Shown here piece by piece: positions 9,748-18,595 of a stretch of 64,000 nucleotides of DNA. The first letter of the stretch is position 1, and each line of letters opens with the position of its first letter. The notes under the pieces are model-generated. The model did not search any database and was not told the origin of the DNA. It saw nothing but the letters and a program-made list of their open reading frames with translations. The position numbers and the translations under genes are program-made. Source of the DNA: Haloterrigena salifodinae (GTDB lineage Archaea; Halobacteriota; Halobacteria; Halobacteriales; Natrialbaceae); the NCBI RefSeq assembly GCF_003977755.1, contig NZ_RQWN01000003.1, positions 372,001-436,000 on the forward strand, given 5' to 3'.

Positions 9748-9757
9748 GGATAAACCG
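9748..9757 (-). promoter_or_regulatory. TATA promoter of the winged-helix gene
   Basis: On the minus strand this reads GGTTTATCC, centred about 32 bases before the ATG at 9719. That is the normal haloarchaeal TATA spacing for a transcript starting at or near the start codon. Confidence 0.45.
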
Positions 9758-9928
9758 GGTCGGTCGTTGGGGTACCTGAGACCGAATTCAGCCTACTATG
9801 GATCGTTCAACGGAGTTCGAACGATCGAAATCCGGCAGAAGAGTAGTGAATCGACGCCGAAACGGTTTCCGGGCTGGTGATCGACGAACGCCGCAAAATC
9901 GATTCAACGACCGACCGAAAGCGACCAC

Positions 9929-9938
9929 TAATATAAAC
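9929..9938. promoter_or_regulatory. Orphan TATA-like element
   Basis: TAATATAAAC is centred about 29 bases before an ATG at 9962 on the plus strand. Transcription from it would run into the 3-prime end of tbp in the antisense direction. The element is roughly symmetrical, so a minus-strand promoter giving a long leader for the gene at 9264-9719 is also possible. Confidence 0.3.
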
Positions 9939-10146
9939 GAAGAGAACGGTTCGCGACCGCGATGGCGTCTGTCCGTGGCGATTCGAACCCAGTCGGTGGC
10001 GGTGTCGCGAGCGCGGCGCAGTGCGTTCGAGAATCAGAGTCGATTCTCGAGCCCAGCAGCGGTGCGACACACCGCTGTGGACGCCGCGAAAACCACAACG
10101 GCACGCCGTTACCCGCGAGCCGGCGAGCGGGCGAAAACGGGTGGCG

Positions 10147-10707
10147 TTACTCGAGCAGGCCGAGGTCCTCGAGGCGGGAGACGATCTTGTCGACCGCGTG
10201 TTCGGCGTCCTTGGGCTTCTTGCCGCCGGTGATGACGAGCTTCCCGGAGCCGAACAGCAGCGCGACGACTTCGGGCTCGTCGAGGCGGTAGACGAGACCG
10301 GGGAACTGCTCGGGCTCGTACTCGATGTTCTCGAGGCCAAGCCCGATCGCGATGGCGTTCAGGTTGAGGTTCCGACCGAGGTCGGCGCTGGTGACGATGT
10401 TCTGGACGACGATCTCGGGGTCCTCGTTGACCTGAATCTGGAGTTCGCGGAGTTTGTCGAAGACGATGCGCAGGCTCTCGTGGACGTCGTCGGTGCTCTT
10501 GGCACCGGTACAGACGATCTTGCCCGAACGGAAGATCAGCGCGGCGGACTTGGGGTTCTGAGTGCGGTAGACGAGGCCGGGGAACTGCTCCGGATCGTAG
10601 TCGGCACCCTCGAGGTCCATCGCGACGCTCTGAAGGTCGAGTTCCTGCCCGATACCGGTCGACGCCACCACGTTTTCGATATTGATGGTGTCCTTGGGAT
10701 CCGTCAT
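10147..10707 (-). CDS. tbp: TATA-box-binding protein
   Basis: This is the archaeal general transcription factor that binds promoter TATA boxes and recruits TFB and RNA polymerase. The 186 residues form the classic two-repeat saddle: each repeat carries an FPGLVYR block (FPGLVYRTQNPKSAALIF and FPGLVYRLDEPEVVALLF) followed by a G-K-(I/L)-V-x-TG(A/G)K block. Length and an acidic N-terminus fit haloarchaeal TBPs, which often occur as several paralogues per genome. The upstream region (10708-10803) is dense in TATA-like elements, one of them well placed for a nearly leaderless transcript. Confidence 0.98.
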   Translation of the reverse strand: MTDPKDTINIENVVASTGIGQELDLQSVAMDLEGADYDPEQFPGLVYRTQNPKSAALIFRSGKIVCTGAKSTDDVHESLRIVFDKLRELQIQVNEDPEIVVQNIVTSADLGRNLNLNAIAIGLGLENIEYEPEQFPGLVYRLDEPEVVALLFGSGKLVITGGKKPKDAEHAVDKIVSRLEDLGLLE

Positions 10708-10730
10708 AAGTCGCTTAAAAAGACGTATTT

Positions 10731-10744
10731 AAGGTTTATAAAGC
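10731..10744 (-). promoter_or_regulatory. TATA element of tbp
   Basis: On the minus strand this reads GCTTTATAAACCTT, about 24-37 bases before the ATG at 10707. Further TATA-like words lie upstream: ATATAT near 10760, TATATT near 10770 and CTTATA near 10795. These could be extra start sites or sites for self-control by TBP. Confidence 0.5.
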
Positions 10745-10936
10745 TTAGTACCGCCACCTGATATATCCGGTATATTCGACGGCACCGGAAGATCCTTATA
10801 CGGCAATTTACCCGGTGTCAATGGCTCGCAAGCGGGTTTAAGTCGGGATGAATGTACAGTCGATCGGCGGTCGGAACGCCGCGGCGACGACCGCGAAGCG
10901 GTAGGCTCATGGCTGCCGCCGCGGTGAGCTACGGGC

Positions 10937-12052
10937 GTGTACCTGCTCGAGCTCGGCGGCGAGGACGACGCGTTCGCGGCCCGCGAAGCGACCAGCGCCG
11001 CGACCGGCGTCCGGCGGATCGCCCCCGGTCTGGCCGTCGCGAACGCCGTCAACCCCGAGCGCGTCCGCGGACTGGCCTACACGCACCGTGCGAGCGACCT
11101 GCTCGGGCGCACCGACGCCGACCTCGAGACCGCGCGCGCCCTCCTCGAGACCGCGCCGATCGACCGCGAGGGGAGCGTCGCGGTGCGCGCGACTGACGTC
11201 CACGGCTCGACGGGCGTCAGCACGGCGCGCGCGGAGCGCGAACTCGGGAGCGTGCTGGTAGATCGGGGCTTTACCGTGGACCTCGACGACCCCGATCACG
11301 TGCTGCGCGCGGCGTTTTCCGAGGGACCGCTCGAGGGCGGCGGGGAACTCGAGGCCGACGCCGAGACCGGCGACCTGTTCGCCGACGCGGGCGCGGAGGC
11401 GGACTCGCTAGAGGAACGCGTCTCGGTCTGCGCGCTCGGCTGGCTCGCGGCCGAGAGCGTCCGCGACTTCGGAGACCGCGCGCCGACGGACAAACCCTTC
11501 TTCCAGCCCGGCAGCATGGACCCGCTACTGGCTCGGGCGGCGGCAAACATCGCCGGCGCAGGTCCCGGCGCGACGATCCTCGATCCGATGTGCGGCACCG
11601 GCGGCGGCCTCGTCGAGGCCGGCCTCGTCGGCGCCGATATCGTGGGGACGGACGCACAGGAAAAGATGGTCCGCGGCGCGCGGGAGAACCTCGAGCACTT
11701 CCTCGAGCCCGACGAGCCATCGCCGACCGGTGTCGACCGCGGGGAGTGGACCGTCGCCCGCGGGGACGCGACGCGACTTCCGCTGGCCGACGACAGCGTC
11801 GACGGCGTCGTCTTCGACGCGCCCTACGGCCGCCAGTCGAAGATCGAGACCCACCGTCTCGAGGACCTGGTCGCGGGCGCGCTCGCTGAAGCGCGGCGGG
11901 TCGCCCCGCGGGCCGTGATGATCGCGGACCGGTCGTGGACGAGCGAGGCCCGGGCCGCGGGATGGGAACTCGAGGCCGCGTTCGAACGCCGCGTCCACCG
12001 CTCGCTGACGCGGTACGTGCTCGTCCTCGAGCGGCGGGAGCCGTCGACGTAG
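10937..12052 (+). CDS. trmG10: tRNA (guanine-N2) G10 methyltransferase, Trm11/TrmG10 family
   Basis: The 371-residue enzyme methylates G10 of tRNA using S-adenosylmethionine. An N-terminal THUMP-type RNA-binding region (to about 130) precedes a Rossmann methyltransferase with the SAM motif DPMCGTGGG (216-224) and the catalytic DAPYGR (294-299; DPPYG type). The linker FFQPGSMDPLLARA is typical of the archaeal family. GTG at 10937 begins the conserved YLLELGGEDDAFA; an ATG at 10909 is out of frame, so GTG is the start. Confidence 0.92.
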   Translation: MYLLELGGEDDAFAAREATSAATGVRRIAPGLAVANAVNPERVRGLAYTHRASDLLGRTDADLETARALLETAPIDREGSVAVRATDVHGSTGVSTARAERELGSVLVDRGFTVDLDDPDHVLRAAFSEGPLEGGGELEADAETGDLFADAGAEADSLEERVSVCALGWLAAESVRDFGDRAPTDKPFFQPGSMDPLLARAAANIAGAGPGATILDPMCGTGGGLVEAGLVGADIVGTDAQEKMVRGARENLEHFLEPDEPSPTGVDRGEWTVARGDATRLPLADDSVDGVVFDAPYGRQSKIETHRLEDLVAGALAEARRVAPRAVMIADRSWTSEARAAGWELEAAFERRVHRSLTRYVLVLERREPST

Positions 12053-12125
12053 CGGCGAGTCTCCGGGACGCGAACGCGATCGCGATCGTCTCGGACCGCG
12101 GCGACGAGCGCCGGAGGGACGGGGA

Positions 12126-12272
12126 CTACTGCTCGACGTCGCAGGTGATCGTCGACGAGATCCACGCGCGGTCGTTTCGCGGATCGGTGATGACGCCGAC
12201 GACGTCGCCGTCGGCCGTGTGTTCGCTGTACTCGTCGCGAATTCGATCGTCCTCGGTTTCAGTGTCTGTCAT
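12126..12272 (-). CDS. Tiny conserved haloarchaeal protein (DUF7331-like)
   Basis: This 48-residue acidic protein starts at ATG 12272 and ends at TAG 12126. The core DEYSEHTADGDVVGVITD followed by NDRAWISS matches a pattern I know from very short haloarchaeal proteins of unknown function (DUF7331 type, number recalled). It is the last of three small genes on the minus strand (12547-12855, 12312-12515, 12126-12272) that may be one transcript. It has no cysteines and no membrane segment. Confidence 0.65.
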   Translation of the reverse strand: MTDTETEDDRIRDEYSEHTADGDVVGVITDPRNDRAWISSTITCDVEQ

Positions 12273-12311
12273 CGGAGTGCGGCGGCGTTACCCGCGGTCA
12301 TCGGTGTTCGG

Positions 12312-12515
12312 TCACGAGTCGTCGGTACCCTCGCGAGGCGGACGCCACTCGTCGCGACACGTGTCGCTACAGAACCGGGCGATACGGTACGTGTCATCCG
12401 AATCCGTCCACCCGACCGTCGGGTGCCAGTTGCCCCGATCGAGGCTCGTTCCGCAGTTCTCACAGCGGGCGGGAGTGTCGGATGCGGCGGCGGCCGACGG
12501 ATCGTCGTCATCCAT
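12312..12515 (-). CDS. Small zinc-finger-like protein (DUF7576-like)
   Basis: This 67-residue protein has a disordered acidic start and a CxxC (CENCG) ... FCSDTC pair of cysteine knuckles, very probably binding one zinc ion. The central HPTVGW and RIARFCSDTCRDEW resemble a widespread haloarchaeal small-protein family (DUF7576 type, number recalled). ATG at 12515 was preferred because a longer GTG version from 12563 would overlap the upstream gene by 17 bases and adds no conserved sequence. Its role is unknown. Confidence 0.72.
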   Translation of the reverse strand: MDDDDPSAAAASDTPARCENCGTSLDRGNWHPTVGWTDSDDTYRIARFCSDTCRDEWRPPREGTDDS

Positions 12516-12546
12516 CGAACCCGCCGTGGCTGGCGTTACGCATCGC

Positions 12547-12855
12547 TCAGTTCGCGCTGGCACGCGCCGAGGCGGTTCGGTCGTCGGCCGTCTCCGCGCC
12601 CGGACTGACGATGACGGCGCCGTCGCGGATGCTGACGGTGCACCCCGCGATCACGAAGGAGACGTGCGTTCCCGCCGGCGGACGATCACCGTTGCGTGGC
12701 TGGAAGATATCGTTGAGGGCGTCGGGATCGATCACCGAGTACAGCGGCGGCAGTTCGTCGACCGGCGTCTCCGTCGCGTCCGCGACCGCCAGCGCGACCG
12801 TGGTACACACCTCGTCGGCCCGAGAGAGTTGTCGGGTCGTCTCTGTTGCGCTCAT
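12547..12855 (-). CDS. HalOD1-domain protein
   Basis: The 102-residue protein matches the haloarchaeal output domain HalOD1: VCTTVALAVADATETPVDELPPLYSVIDPDALNDIF and later FVIAGCTVSIRDGAVIV, with the hallmark PPLYSVIDPDAL. Stand-alone HalOD1 proteins are common in haloarchaea and are thought to act in signalling, but no biochemical role is known. It heads the run of three tiny minus-strand genes. Confidence 0.85.
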   Translation of the reverse strand: MSATETTRQLSRADEVCTTVALAVADATETPVDELPPLYSVIDPDALNDIFQPRNGDRPPAGTHVSFVIAGCTVSIRDGAVIVSPGAETADDRTASARASAN

Positions 12856-13008
12856 CTGTTATCTACTCGGTAAAACGGAACGTTCGGGGAAAGCCGTACT
12901 AGCTCAACTGAGAGGTGCGCGCTTGAACGAGTACTATCAGTTGAGATGGCCGTGCCAGATCGCCGCGACCGGGACCCGATCGGCGCGCTCAGGTGACGGG
13001 GTCGCCGG

Positions 13009-15171
13009 TCAGTCCGTGTAGAGCAGCATCAACAGCTTGCGCAAGGCCGCGCGGAGGTGGTGGTTGAACGTCGGTTGCGTGATGTCGAGCGTCGCCGCCA
13101 CGTCCCGCCCGCTGCTCGCGCGCGGCGATTCGAAGTAGCCGCTGAAGAAGGCCGTGCGCAGGACTTCCGCCTGCCGATCCGTCAGTCGATCCGTCAGCGT
13201 CGTCTGGAACGCCTGTCGCGTCTGTACCGATCGCTCGTCCTCTCGACTCGCCACCAGCGACGACTCCGGGTACGTCGACCGAAAGCGCTCCGCGAACCCC
13301 CTAACGTCCGCGTCGCTGGAGAGTTCGACCGTCAGCTGACCCGTTCCGTCGTTCGCGATCAGCGTCTGTACCGTCACTCCCCGCTCGAGACAGAACGAGA
13401 TGACGTTCGATTCTCGCAGCGTGCACTCAAACACGCACTCGTCCTCCCGCTCCGCGACGAGCGTGAACTCCTCGATAGCGAGCGCTCGCTCGGCGAACGC
13501 CGCCACCTCGTCGACCGACGCGCCGTCGGTCGAGAAGAACACGCGGAGCCGATCGTCCATCCGCGGAACGACGCTCTCGACGGAGCACTCGCAACCGATC
13601 TCCGCGGTCAGGGCGAGAAAAACGATATCCGTGTCGCGGATCTCGAACTTGAGTTCGACGACACGGTCGCTGATCAGCGCCTTCTTGCTTTCGGCCGCGT
13701 TGATGGCGTGAGCGATCGTCTCACCGAGTTCGGTCAGCACGGCCTGCACTTGCTCGGTGAAGATCCCCGGGCGGTCCGCGTAGATCGTGAGGACGCCGTA
13801 CAGCGTCTCCGCGTACACGAGGGGGATGCTGGCGATGGACCGATAGCCGCGTTTCATCGCCTCCTCGCGCCGCGACGCGGACGACAGCTCCCGGACCACA
13901 TCCCCGACGACCCGGAGTTCACGCGTCCGCACCGCGGCCCCGATCGGACCGCCCTCGTCCGACTCCCCGTCGGTCGTGAGCGGGACGCTGTCGAGGTACC
14001 CGTCCTCGACGCCCGATCGAGCGTGCGGCGTCACCGTCCGCTCGAGTTCGTCGTGGACGCCGATCCAGGCGAATCGAAACGAGTCGGCGGCCGCCAATCG
14101 ATCGCAGACGGCCTGCTCGATTTCGGTCCGCGTCGTCGCGTGGACGACGCTCTGGACGACGTCGCGGATCATGGCGTTGATCTGATTGAGTTGCTCGAGG
14201 GACTCGGTCTGCCTCTCGAGTTCGGCCTCCCGCTCCTGCAGCCGCTGCTCGCGACTGAGCCGCTCGAGCGCCGCCTCCGTGTTCGTCGCCAGGATCGACG
14301 CGTAGTTGACGGCGGTAGACGGGATCGTCGATTCGGTCGCCGAACCGACGAGGAACACGCCGTGGGTCCCGAGCGGGAACGCGAGCCGGCTCCGCAGCGG
14401 GGAGTCGGCGTCCGGGAGGGACGCGTCGGGATCGTCGGCCGCGGCGACGTCGGCCCGTTTCGTGGCGAAGACGCGCTCGACGACCGCCGCACAGGGCGTC
14501 GACAAGTGGGATGAGACGCCGGTCGCACCCGACGATTCCGCGGCGAGCAGCACTTCCTCCGCTCGATCGGTGGCGGCTCGAGGCCGCAACTCGCCGCGGT
14601 CGTCGTAGAGACAGACCACGGCGACGGGGAACTCGAGGGACTCCGCCGCCGCGGTGACCGCTCGGTCCGCGATATCGTCGAAGGCGGTCATCGACATCAG
14701 CTCCCGCGAGACCGTCGACAACGCGGTCAACTGCGTTTCGCGCTGGTGCCGCTCGAGCGCGTGGCGAAGCGATCGGGTCAGCAGTGCGCTGGTGATCTCG
14801 TCTTTGACGAGATACGCCTGCGCGCCCTGCTGGACGGCGCGGACGCCGACCCGCTCGTCGGAGAGGCCCGTCAGTACCACGATCGGGACGGTCGCCGAGT
14901 GCTCGAGGACGCTCGTGAGCGTATCCAGGCCCGAACTGTCCGGAAGCCCTAGATCGAGCAACACGATATCGATCGACGACGATAACCGGTCGAGTCCCGC
15001 CTCGAGGCAATCGGCGCGGCGGAGAGTCACCTCCCGGGTTTCCCGACCGACGTCCGCCTCGCCGACCGACGATAGCGGAACGGTCGTCTCCCGGAGCATC
15101 TCTTCGATCAGGCGGGCATCGCCCGGATTGTCCTCGACGAGGAGGATACGGAAATCGTCGTCTGCCATCAT
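13009..15171 (-). CDS. Receiver/GAF/Bat-type regulator
   Basis: The 720-residue cytoplasmic regulator has an N-terminal receiver domain (phospho-acceptor Asp73 in IVLLDLGLPD, Thr101, Lys123), a GAF domain (about 150-300), a coiled coil (about 300-335), a second GAF domain (about 340-490), a Bat-like domain (about 500-650) and a C-terminal HTH_10 DNA-binding domain (about 655-720, LTDRQAEVLRTAFFSGYFESPR). The family includes the bacterio-opsin activator Bat. No histidine kinase lies nearby, so its phosphodonor is unknown. The start is ATG-ATG at 15171/15168. A 250-base AT-rich stretch precedes it. Confidence 0.9.
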   Translation of the reverse strand: MMADDDFRILLVEDNPGDARLIEEMLRETTVPLSSVGEADVGRETREVTLRRADCLEAGLDRLSSSIDIVLLDLGLPDSSGLDTLTSVLEHSATVPIVVLTGLSDERVGVRAVQQGAQAYLVKDEITSALLTRSLRHALERHQRETQLTALSTVSRELMSMTAFDDIADRAVTAAAESLEFPVAVVCLYDDRGELRPRAATDRAEEVLLAAESSGATGVSSHLSTPCAAVVERVFATKRADVAAADDPDASLPDADSPLRSRLAFPLGTHGVFLVGSATESTIPSTAVNYASILATNTEAALERLSREQRLQEREAELERQTESLEQLNQINAMIRDVVQSVVHATTRTEIEQAVCDRLAAADSFRFAWIGVHDELERTVTPHARSGVEDGYLDSVPLTTDGESDEGGPIGAAVRTRELRVVGDVVRELSSASRREEAMKRGYRSIASIPLVYAETLYGVLTIYADRPGIFTEQVQAVLTELGETIAHAINAAESKKALISDRVVELKFEIRDTDIVFLALTAEIGCECSVESVVPRMDDRLRVFFSTDGASVDEVAAFAERALAIEEFTLVAEREDECVFECTLRESNVISFCLERGVTVQTLIANDGTGQLTVELSSDADVRGFAERFRSTYPESSLVASREDERSVQTRQAFQTTLTDRLTDRQAEVLRTAFFSGYFESPRASSGRDVAATLDITQPTFNHHLRAALRKLLMLLYTD

Positions 15172-15735
15172 GTAGCCATAACGTTATTTATCAGATAGAT
15201 ATGTACATGCACCAATTGTTTCACAAAACACATTTTTATTCTAACTATTTTACTTCTAATCTTCTCGCTGGTGAATACAGGATGATGGCGCGAAGATAAA
15301 TAAATCCACAGGGGATTACAACCGATTAGTTAGCTTTCGATGGCTCCACCGGAGGCGGTTGTCATATTGATGTTACTTTATTCAATCCGTCACTGGCAAC
15401 TTAGTGTATCCTAACAAACAAAACGTGTGGTTCGCTCGCTCGACTTCGCCCTCCCGTTCGAGTCGCTTACGGCGCCGCCCACTCCCGTGATCGTTTCGCG
15501 CGTTATAGCACCGTGAGCGAGTCGCGGCACGTCACGCGTCTGAACCTCGGTCACAGCGAGCGACCGTTCGGTTCGACTCGCCTGCGGAGAACTCGAGCGT
15601 CCGCTCGTTGGCGCCGCTCTTCAGCGTTAGCGTCAGATCGCGGGTCGTCTCGACGCGGACCGCGAGCGGCTCCATGGTGTCGATCATCGACCGGTTCGAA
15701 CCGCCGGAGCGGGTCCGGGAAGCGGGGGAGCGGAC
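15172..15735. other. Intergenic region with a strongly AT-rich half
   Basis: Bases from about 15175 to 15425 are visibly AT-rich (many T and A runs) against a GC-rich genome. They hold promoter-like words such as GATAAATAACG on the minus strand before the regulator gene. The rest (15426-15735) is normal in base composition and contains one small minus-strand reading frame, listed separately. Confidence 0.6.
15532..15687 (-). pseudogene. Short orphan reading frame or gene remnant
   Basis: The 51-codon frame (ATG 15687, or ATG 15675; TGA at 15532) reads MEPLAVRVETTRDLTLTLKSGA and on through LEFSAGESNRTV. The alternating hydrophobic pattern of beta strands looks like real protein and resembles the C-terminal beta domain of a larger enzyme or surface protein. 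I cannot name the parent. It could be a small genuine gene or the tail of a lost one. Confidence 0.3.
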
Positions 15736-16467
15736 TCACACACCGGTCGTCTTGACCAGCGACTCCACTTCTCGGGCGACCTCGGGAGGCATGACGATCC
15801 GGCGCGGGCCGGGAACGTACTGGCCGTCGGGCTGGGCGTACTCGAGGGACACGACCGCCGCGTCGCCGAATCGCCGAGTCGAGGCGTCCCGGATGACCGC
15901 GAGGTCGATCGCCTGGTCGGGATCGTAGAGGTAGATCGTCCCCTCCTCGGGGTCGAGCGCGCCGACCGACCGCAGGAACGAGGCGAGCACGAGCGCGACG
16001 AGGGCCAGCGGGAGCAGCAGCGCGGCCAGCCCGGTAAACGGGCCGGCGCCGACGGCCAGCAGTTCCCGCTGGGAGACGACTCGGCCGACGGCCATCAGCG
16101 ATCCCATGACCGCCAGCATCGCGATTGTCCCGAATGCGGCGTCCACCAGCCGCTCGAGGCCCGATCCGGACGGCGCGTCGACAGGGAGCGGTCCGGTGAG
16201 GGTCGCGAGGTGTCGTTCGGTGTCGCCGACGGTGGCGACGGCCAGCACCGTCACGACGAGCGCGGCGAACAGCGCGACGATGAGAGAACCGGCGTCAGCC
16301 TGCCGGGCGAGGTCGTATAGCCGCCAGAAAACGATGATGGAAGCGGTCGCGAAGAACGTTCCGACGCCGAGCGACCACAGGAGCCGAACGGTGCGAGACG
16401 TCGAGGCGTCGCGTCGCCACTGAATCGTCTCGGCGTCGCTCGAGTTCGCGGACACGTCCTCGTCCAT
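15736..16467 (-). CDS. Haloarchaeal membrane protein of unknown function
   Basis: The 243-residue protein has a short acidic start, four predicted membrane helices (about 28-50, 60-80, 112-130 and 140-165) and a C-terminal soluble domain of about 70 residues with a PH-like or beta pattern (TIYLYDPDQAIDLAVI ... VSLEYAQPDGQYVPGPRRIVMPP). I do not recognise the family. It is followed by a PiT phosphate transporter on the same strand, with a 48-base gap, so the two may be cotranscribed. Confidence 0.7.
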   Translation of the reverse strand: MDEDVSANSSDAETIQWRRDASTSRTVRLLWSLGVGTFFATASIIVFWRLYDLARQADAGSLIVALFAALVVTVLAVATVGDTERHLATLTGPLPVDAPSGSGLERLVDAAFGTIAMLAVMGSLMAVGRVVSQRELLAVGAGPFTGLAALLLPLALVALVLASFLRSVGALDPEEGTIYLYDPDQAIDLAVIRDASTRRFGDAAVVSLEYAQPDGQYVPGPRRIVMPPEVAREVESLVKTTGV

Positions 16468-16515
16468 ACGCTCACTCGCGACCGGTCGTGTAAAGCCTGT
16501 TCGATGTCGACCGAC

Positions 16516-17709
16516 TCAGCCGAGGACGGCGGCGACCGCGGTGAAGGCGACGTAAGAGATGACGATCGACCCGGCCAGCGAGCCGATCCACGCGAGCACG
16601 GTGTACCCCATCTTCCGGGCGCTGACACCGCCGCCGGCGCCGGCGGCGGCGTAGCCGCTCCCGATGATCGCGCTGACGATGATCTCGTTGAACGAGACGG
16701 GGATCCCGAAGAGCACCGCGCTCTGGGCGATCATAAACGAGGGGATGAGCGCGGCGATCGAGCGCCGCGGCCCCAGCGAGGAGTAGTCCTGCGAGATCGC
16801 CTTGATCATCCGCGGCGCGCCGGTCCACGAGCCCAGCAGGAGGCCGAACCCGCCACCGACCAGCAGGGCGGTCAGCGGAATCTCGAGGTCGCCCGACAGC
16901 GGGATCAGCGGGCCGACAGCCAGCCCGACCTGGCTGCCGCCCGCCGAGAACGCGACCAGTCCGCCCAGCACGAGCAGGAAGTGACGCTCGCCGCTCTCGA
17001 GTTCGCTTCGCAGATCGAGGCCGACGACGACCGCCCAGAGGATCGCGATGGCAACCGTCATCGCGACGGTGCCGGCGATTTCGGGGCCGGGAACCCACCC
17101 GCTCGAGGCCTGAGCGATCGACGCCCCGCCGGCCTCCGCCGAGCCGAGGATGGCGAACTCGATGTTGGCGACGAGGACGCCGACGAAGGCAGCCAGGAGC
17201 ATGATAAGATACCGCTCGGCGATCAGTTCGGCCCTGAGCAGGCGGGCGATCGTATACGCGATCCCGCCGCCGACGAACGGCGTCAGGATCCACAGCGTGG
17301 CGATCTCCGTGTACTTCGCCCACGCGGGATCGCCGCCCATCGCCAGCCCGACGCCGATGACCGCCCCCGTCACGGTGAAGGCGGTCGCGATGGGGTACCC
17401 CGCGAAGACGCCGAGCGCGACCAGTCCGGCCGCGATCGTCAGCGCGATCGTCGCCGCCATAGGCGTCAGTGACGGGCCGAGGATCAGATCGGAACCGACC
17501 GCCTCCGAGACGTTCGCGCCCTGTAACACGGCGCCGGCGAAGCCGAGAATGCCGACGAGAAAGCCCGCTCGCATCACCGAGATCGCGTTCGCGCCGACCG
17601 CCGGGGCAAAGGGCGTCGAGCCGCTCGAGCCGGCGCCGATTGCCCAGGCCATAAAGAGGCTGGCCAGTGCGGCCACCAGAAACGTCGCGATCGTCACGAG
17701 CTCGACCAT
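16516..17709 (-). CDS. Inorganic phosphate transporter, PiT family
   Basis: The 397-residue integral membrane protein has about eleven helices and the PiT signature repeated in both halves (FAPAVGANAISVMRAGFLVG near the start; later AGGASIAQASSGW and the second-half GGSQVGLAVGPLIPL). PiT proteins import phosphate with H+ or Na+. Its N-terminal motif differs from the two closely related PiT genes at 32.8 and 37.7 kb, so it is a more distant paralogue. Confidence 0.88.
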   Translation of the reverse strand: MVELVTIATFLVAALASLFMAWAIGAGSSGSTPFAPAVGANAISVMRAGFLVGILGFAGAVLQGANVSEAVGSDLILGPSLTPMAATIALTIAAGLVALGVFAGYPIATAFTVTGAVIGVGLAMGGDPAWAKYTEIATLWILTPFVGGGIAYTIARLLRAELIAERYLIMLLAAFVGVLVANIEFAILGSAEAGGASIAQASSGWVPGPEIAGTVAMTVAIAILWAVVVGLDLRSELESGERHFLLVLGGLVAFSAGGSQVGLAVGPLIPLSGDLEIPLTALLVGGGFGLLLGSWTGAPRMIKAISQDYSSLGPRRSIAALIPSFMIAQSAVLFGIPVSFNEIIVSAIIGSGYAAAGAGGGVSARKMGYTVLAWIGSLAGSIVISYVAFTAVAAVLG

Positions 17710-17801
17710 CTATCCCGGCATACCAGCTAGCCCTACAAGTGTGTGCCGACCTCGATCCCCGTTCGAGGGGCAGCGACGCCGTCTCGGTCCCGGATCGACG
17801 C

Positions 17802-18524
17802 TCAGTTCGTCGTCGACCGCGAGTCGTCTTCGGGCTCCGGCGGCGGCTCGGCACCTTCGATCGCCTCGGCCGCGTCAGTGTCCTTCTCGACGCCGACGTG
17901 CCAGCGGTCGACCTCGTCCTCGTACTCGGCCAGCAGGTCCGAGACGTCCTCCTTGAGGACGTCGTCGTTGACGTTGACCTCGAAGACGAACTGCTCGCCG
18001 TTGTCGCCGTTGCGGGTCGACTGCTGGATGTTTGCGCTGATCAGTTCGTTGTCGAAGTAGTACGGCGCCAGCTGGGTCATCACGTTCTGGTAGACCGTGT
18101 CCTCGACGCGACGGAGCGCCTTGCGGCTCGCCGAGTCGGCCGCGCGCGCGACATAATCGATCGACTCCCGCCAGTTCCCGACTGCGCCCTCGGCGTCGTC
18201 GTCTTCGAGTCGCTCGTAGGACTCCGAGAGCTTCTCGCCGGCGGTCTTGATGTCCTCGTCGGGTTCCTTGCCGGCCTTCTCGCCCTTCCCTTCCTCGACG
18301 CTGGCCTGGTCAGCCGTCTTCTCGCTGACGTCGGTATCGAGGGTTTCGTGGGCCTTGGGTCGCCATTCCTCCCACTCCTCGAAGGCGTCGGCCAAGCGGG
18401 TGTCATCGGTGCCGTCGGGATCGTGGACGTCGGCGTCCCGGAGCGCGCGGGTGATGCGCTCGCCGTGTTCGACGACGTCGCCCCAGTCACCGCGAACCTT
18501 GAAGCCCGAGATACTCTCTTCCAT
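17802..18524 (-). CDS. Conserved haloarchaeal protein (DUF5828-like)
   Basis: The 240-residue, very acidic soluble protein begins MEESISGFKVRGDWGDVVEHG, has a charged low-complexity middle (about 75-100) and a helical region (KLSESYERLEDDDAEGAVGNW, then ASRKALRRVEDTVYQNVMTQL) before a beta-rich end. It resembles a haloarchaea-specific family I recall as DUF5828. No catalytic pattern is visible. It is probably monocistronic. Confidence 0.75.
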   Translation of the reverse strand: MEESISGFKVRGDWGDVVEHGERITRALRDADVHDPDGTDDTRLADAFEEWEEWRPKAHETLDTDVSEKTADQASVEEGKGEKAGKEPDEDIKTAGEKLSESYERLEDDDAEGAVGNWRESIDYVARAADSASRKALRRVEDTVYQNVMTQLAPYYFDNELISANIQQSTRNGDNGEQFVFEVNVNDDVLKEDVSDLLAEYEDEVDRWHVGVEKDTDAAEAIEGAEPPPEPEDDSRSTTN

Positions 18525-18595
18525 TCGGTTGCCACGGTCCTAGGGGACGGATCGCTATAAACTTCGTTACTGCGCAAGACTGGCCGCCGCCGCAA

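Larger units (their letters stand above)
9720..10146. other. 427-base intergenic region with an orphan promoter-like site
   Basis: I see no convincing gene. Besides the promoter of the gene at 9264-9719 it contains an AT-rich TATA-like element at 9929-9938. A plus-strand frame beginning at 9962 runs into sequence antisense to tbp. Its protein is Ser/Arg-rich with no recognisable pattern. Confidence 0.5.

Noticed and set aside
9798-10232. 144-codon plus-strand frame before and across tbp
   Set aside because: Arg-rich product without any motif, and half of it lies opposite tbp.
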